From positions 1 through 7,763 of the forward strand of contig JACMIV010000203.1 of the NCBI GenBank assembly GCA_014380965.1: DNA of 7,763 nucleotides, read 5' to 3'. This stretch comes from Rhizobiaceae bacterium. Its GTDB lineage: Bacteria > Pseudomonadota > Alphaproteobacteria > Rhizobiales > Rhizobiaceae. The position numbers were made by a program, and so were the translations under genes. Positions 6,209 to 7,763 of the stretch are shown piece after piece. The notes below the pieces were generated by a model that had not been told where the DNA came from, made no database searches, and worked only from the letters and a program-made list of their open reading frames with translations. Position 1 is the stretch's first letter. Each line of letters starts with the position of its first letter.

Positions 6209-7491
6209 GTCGGCCCGCCGACTTGGGGGCGTGACCCCGAGGCCGGGACGGGCAGGACGGCCCGGAGCCGCGACGAGCCACCGATCCTCTCCGGCAAGGC
6301 CAGCCTCAGGACGTGGCGCATGTCCTTCAGGAACACCCGGACGTAGCTCATCGGATCGCTCTTCACGAGCCTCTTGGTGAGGTAGGACTCCCAGACGAGG
6401 CGCTGGATGTCGCGGTCCTCGCAGAGCGCGACGAACCGCTCGCGGCGCCGGTCGTCGCGATACCAGTAGCCCTGCATGAAGCCGAGCGCGAAAAAGACCG
6501 AACCGTGCTCGCGCATGAAGCGCTTGCGCACCTGCCCGAGCGCCTTCGCCCGGCCCGAGGCGAGGAACTCCGTGGCGGCCTCGGCGGCGAGACGGCCGCA
6601 GAGCAGGGCGTAGTAGATGCCCTCCCCCGAGGCCGGCGCGACCGTGCCCGCAGCGTCCCCCACCAGGATCGCATCACGGCCGTTGTCCCAGCGCTTCAGC
6701 GGTTTCAGCGGGATCGGCGCGCCCTCCTCGCGGATCGTTTCGGCCTCCGAGAGGCCGGAGGCCGCCCGCAGCGCCCGCGTCGCGCCCTTGAGGTCGAATC
6801 CCTTGATCGCGCTGCCGACGCCGACGCTGGTCGTCTCGCCATGCGGGAAGACCCAGCCGTAGAAGTCCGGCGAGATGGTTTCGGCATAATGAACGTCGCA
6901 CCGCGCGGCGTCGAAGGCCTCGTCGGAGCGCGCCGGAGAGCGGACGATCTCGTGATAGGCGAAGACGTAGGGCGGACGCTTCTCCGCCTCGAACAGCGCG
7001 CGGCGGACGGCGGAATTGGCGCCGTCGGCGCCGACGACGAGGCGAGTGCTGACGATCTCGGGCGTCGCGGACCCCTTGCGCACAAAGGCGACGTCGAGCC
7101 CCTCGCCGGCGCGGGTCGTGGCGCCGGTAAAGCTCGCGGCCAGCACCGTCGCCCCGGCCACGGCTGCCCGCCGGCGCAGGAAGGGATCGAACGTGTCGCG
7201 ATCGACCATGCCGACGAAGCCCTGGCGGATCGGCATGTCGACATGTTCGTGCGAGGGTCCGATCATCCGCGCCGATTTGATCTCGGCGGTCATCATCTCG
7301 GGCGGAATGTCGAAATCCTCGATCGCCCGCGTCGGGATGGCGCCGCCGCAAGGCTTGATGCGCCCTTCCCGGTCGAGGAGGAGGACGCGCGCGCCGGTCC
7401 TCGCGAGATCCTCGGCGCAGGTCGCGCCGGCCGGACCGCCGCCGACCACCACGACGTCGTACTCCCATTCGATCGGCGACGACTGAGGCAT
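6205..7491 (-). CDS. bchP: Geranylgeranyl diphosphate/bacteriochlorophyll geranylgeranyl reductase
   Basis: This 428-residue flavoprotein catalyses the stepwise NADPH-dependent reduction of the geranylgeranyl group to phytyl, giving the normal bacteriochlorophyll a tail. Family landmarks are the N-terminal dinucleotide-binding motif VVGGGPAGATCA (16-27), KPCGGAIP (46-53), the GADGANSAVRR segment (154-164) and the FAD-binding ILVGDAAGTVAPASGEGI (275-292). The region around FMQGYWYRDDRRRERF (338-353) also fits BchP/ChlP. ATG 7491-7489 is chosen because the Rossmann motif follows at once and GCGGAG lies 7 nt upstream; a longer open frame above it belongs to the neighbouring gene in another phase. 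About 25-30 residues at the C-terminus (GGSSRLRAVLPVPASGSR onward) look like an extension beyond the roughly 390-residue length I recall for Rhodobacter BchP. It lies 4 nt after the PucC-type gene, the order known from photosynthesis gene clusters, and overlaps the next gene by 4 bp. Confidence 0.95.
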   Translation of the reverse strand: MPQSSPIEWEYDVVVVGGGPAGATCAEDLARTGARVLLLDREGRIKPCGGAIPTRAIEDFDIPPEMMTAEIKSARMIGPSHEHVDMPIRQGFVGMVDRDTFDPFLRRRAAVAGATVLAASFTGATTRAGEGLDVAFVRKGSATPEIVSTRLVVGADGANSAVRRALFEAEKRPPYVFAYHEIVRSPARSDEAFDAARCDVHYAETISPDFYGWVFPHGETTSVGVGSAIKGFDLKGATRALRAASGLSEAETIREEGAPIPLKPLKRWDNGRDAILVGDAAGTVAPASGEGIYYALLCGRLAAEAATEFLASGRAKALGQVRKRFMREHGSVFFALGFMQGYWYRDDRRRERFVALCEDRDIQRLVWESYLTKRLVKSDPMSYVRVFLKDMRHVLRLALPERIGGSSRLRAVLPVPASGSRPQVGGPT

Positions 7492-7495
7492 GGTT

Positions 7496-7762
7496 CTACT
7501 CCGCGGGCTGGAGATCTGCGCCGGTGGCGCCAAGGATGCGCATGGGCGGACCACGGCGAGGCCCGTCGGGGGTCGCCGTGGCGCTCTTCGGAACGACGCG
7601 TATGCCGAGCGCGAGGCTAGCTGCAGCGAGGAAGACGAGGCCCTCGAAGGCGAAGACCCCGGCATAGGAGGCGACGACCGAGCCGGTGGCGAGTTCCGTC
7701 AGATCGACGGCGACGGTGCCGGCGAGGCCCCCCAGTCCGAAGCCGATCGCCTGCGCCGCGCC
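7496..7762 (-). CDS. PucC/Bch2-type MFS protein (BCD family), C-terminal 88 residues only
   Basis: Only the last 88 residues are in the window; the gene runs out at the right edge and ends at TAG 7498-7496. The visible part has a glycine-rich transmembrane stretch (GAAQAIGFGLGGLAGTVAVD), a loop, then the last hydrophobic segment YAGVFAFEGLVFLAAASLAL. A polar tail of about 35 residues follows. This pattern resembles the end of PucC/LhaA/Bch2 proteins, major-facilitator relatives required for light-harvesting complex or pigment assembly. The assignment is strengthened by position: in Rhodobacter clusters the Bch2-type gene (orf428) lies between bchG and bchP, and here bchP follows after 4 nt. 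The last codons also contain the bchP ribosome site. Which PucC subfamily it belongs to cannot be settled from this fragment. Confidence 0.8.
   Translation of the reverse strand, partial: GAAQAIGFGLGGLAGTVAVDLTELATGSVVASYAGVFAFEGLVFLAAASLALGIRVVPKSATATPDGPRRGPPMRILGATGADLQPAE
7499..7504 (-). promoter_or_regulatory. Ribosome-binding site of bchP, embedded in the end of the PucC/Bch2 gene
   Basis: GCGGAG forms the last two sense codons of the upstream gene (Ala, Glu) and sits 7 nt before ATG 7491-7489. The arrangement couples bchP translation to the upstream gene and settles its start. Confidence 0.65.
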
Positions 7763-7763
7763 C

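Noticed and set aside
5787..6281. In-frame upstream extension of the binding protein, adding 165 residues
   Set aside because: It would run through the gap and the 87-residue gene, has Arg/Pro-rich non-homologous sequence, and would bury the Tat signal peptide inside the protein.
6313..7620. Long open frame on the + strand opposite bchP (435 codons)
   Set aside because: Low-complexity Arg/Ala/Asp/Glu-rich translation with no motif; bchP on the - strand has unmistakable family motifs over the same region.
1..7763. tRNA, rRNA, CRISPR array, toxin-antitoxin or defence system
   Set aside because: Nothing resembling these was found on either strand; the window is filled with metabolic, transport and photosynthesis genes.

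Overview
The window reads as a GC-rich alphaproteobacterial chromosome segment, most likely from the Hyphomicrobiales (Rhizobiales). The evidence is a bacteriochlorophyll-biosynthesis gene pair in purple-bacterial order, a palindromic intergenic repeat of the type common in rhizobial genomes, and strongly GC-biased codon use. The organism is probably an anoxygenic, perhaps aerobic, phototroph. No phylogenetic marker is present, so family and genus cannot be given.

Layout, left to right. (1) At 2-1015 on the + strand is the 3' part of a large glycoside-hydrolase-like gene (GH106/rhamnosidase-like C-terminus), cut by the window edge. (2) From 5786 down to 1023 on the - strand is a five-gene transport operon: a Tat-type periplasmic binding protein (PotD-like), two permeases (PotB- and PotC-like), an ATPase (PotA-like) and an isochorismatase-family cysteine hydrolase. 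The last four genes are tightly packed: 15 bp between the permeases, then two 4-bp GTGA stop/start overlaps. The binding-protein gene is separated from the permeases by 284 bp that hold a 44-bp inverted repeat around a 65-bp spacer. (3) From 7762 down to 5945 on the - strand is the end of a photosynthesis operon: the C-terminus of a PucC/Bch2-type MFS protein, bchP (geranylgeranyl reductase) and an 87-residue membrane protein whose ATG overlaps the bchP stop. A weak hairpin and a candidate promoter at 5869-5926 separate this unit from the transport operon.

How the parts work together. BchP reduces the geranylgeranyl tail of bacteriochlorophyll, and the PucC/Bch2 protein belongs to a family tied to pigment or light-harvesting complex assembly. 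The transport operon would bind a cationic, polyamine-like solute in the periplasm, import it using ATP, and possibly hydrolyse an amide-type product of it. The binding pocket keeps only part of the PotD polyamine-contact set, so the substrate is left open.

I found no RNA genes, CRISPR array, insertion sequence or clear novel system. The points most worth a second look are the inverted repeat inside the operon, the four-copy 5-bp tandem repeat near the start of the first permease, the hydrolase coupled to the transporter, the altered binding pocket, and the small membrane protein coupled to bchP. No gene-free stretch exceeds 300 bp.
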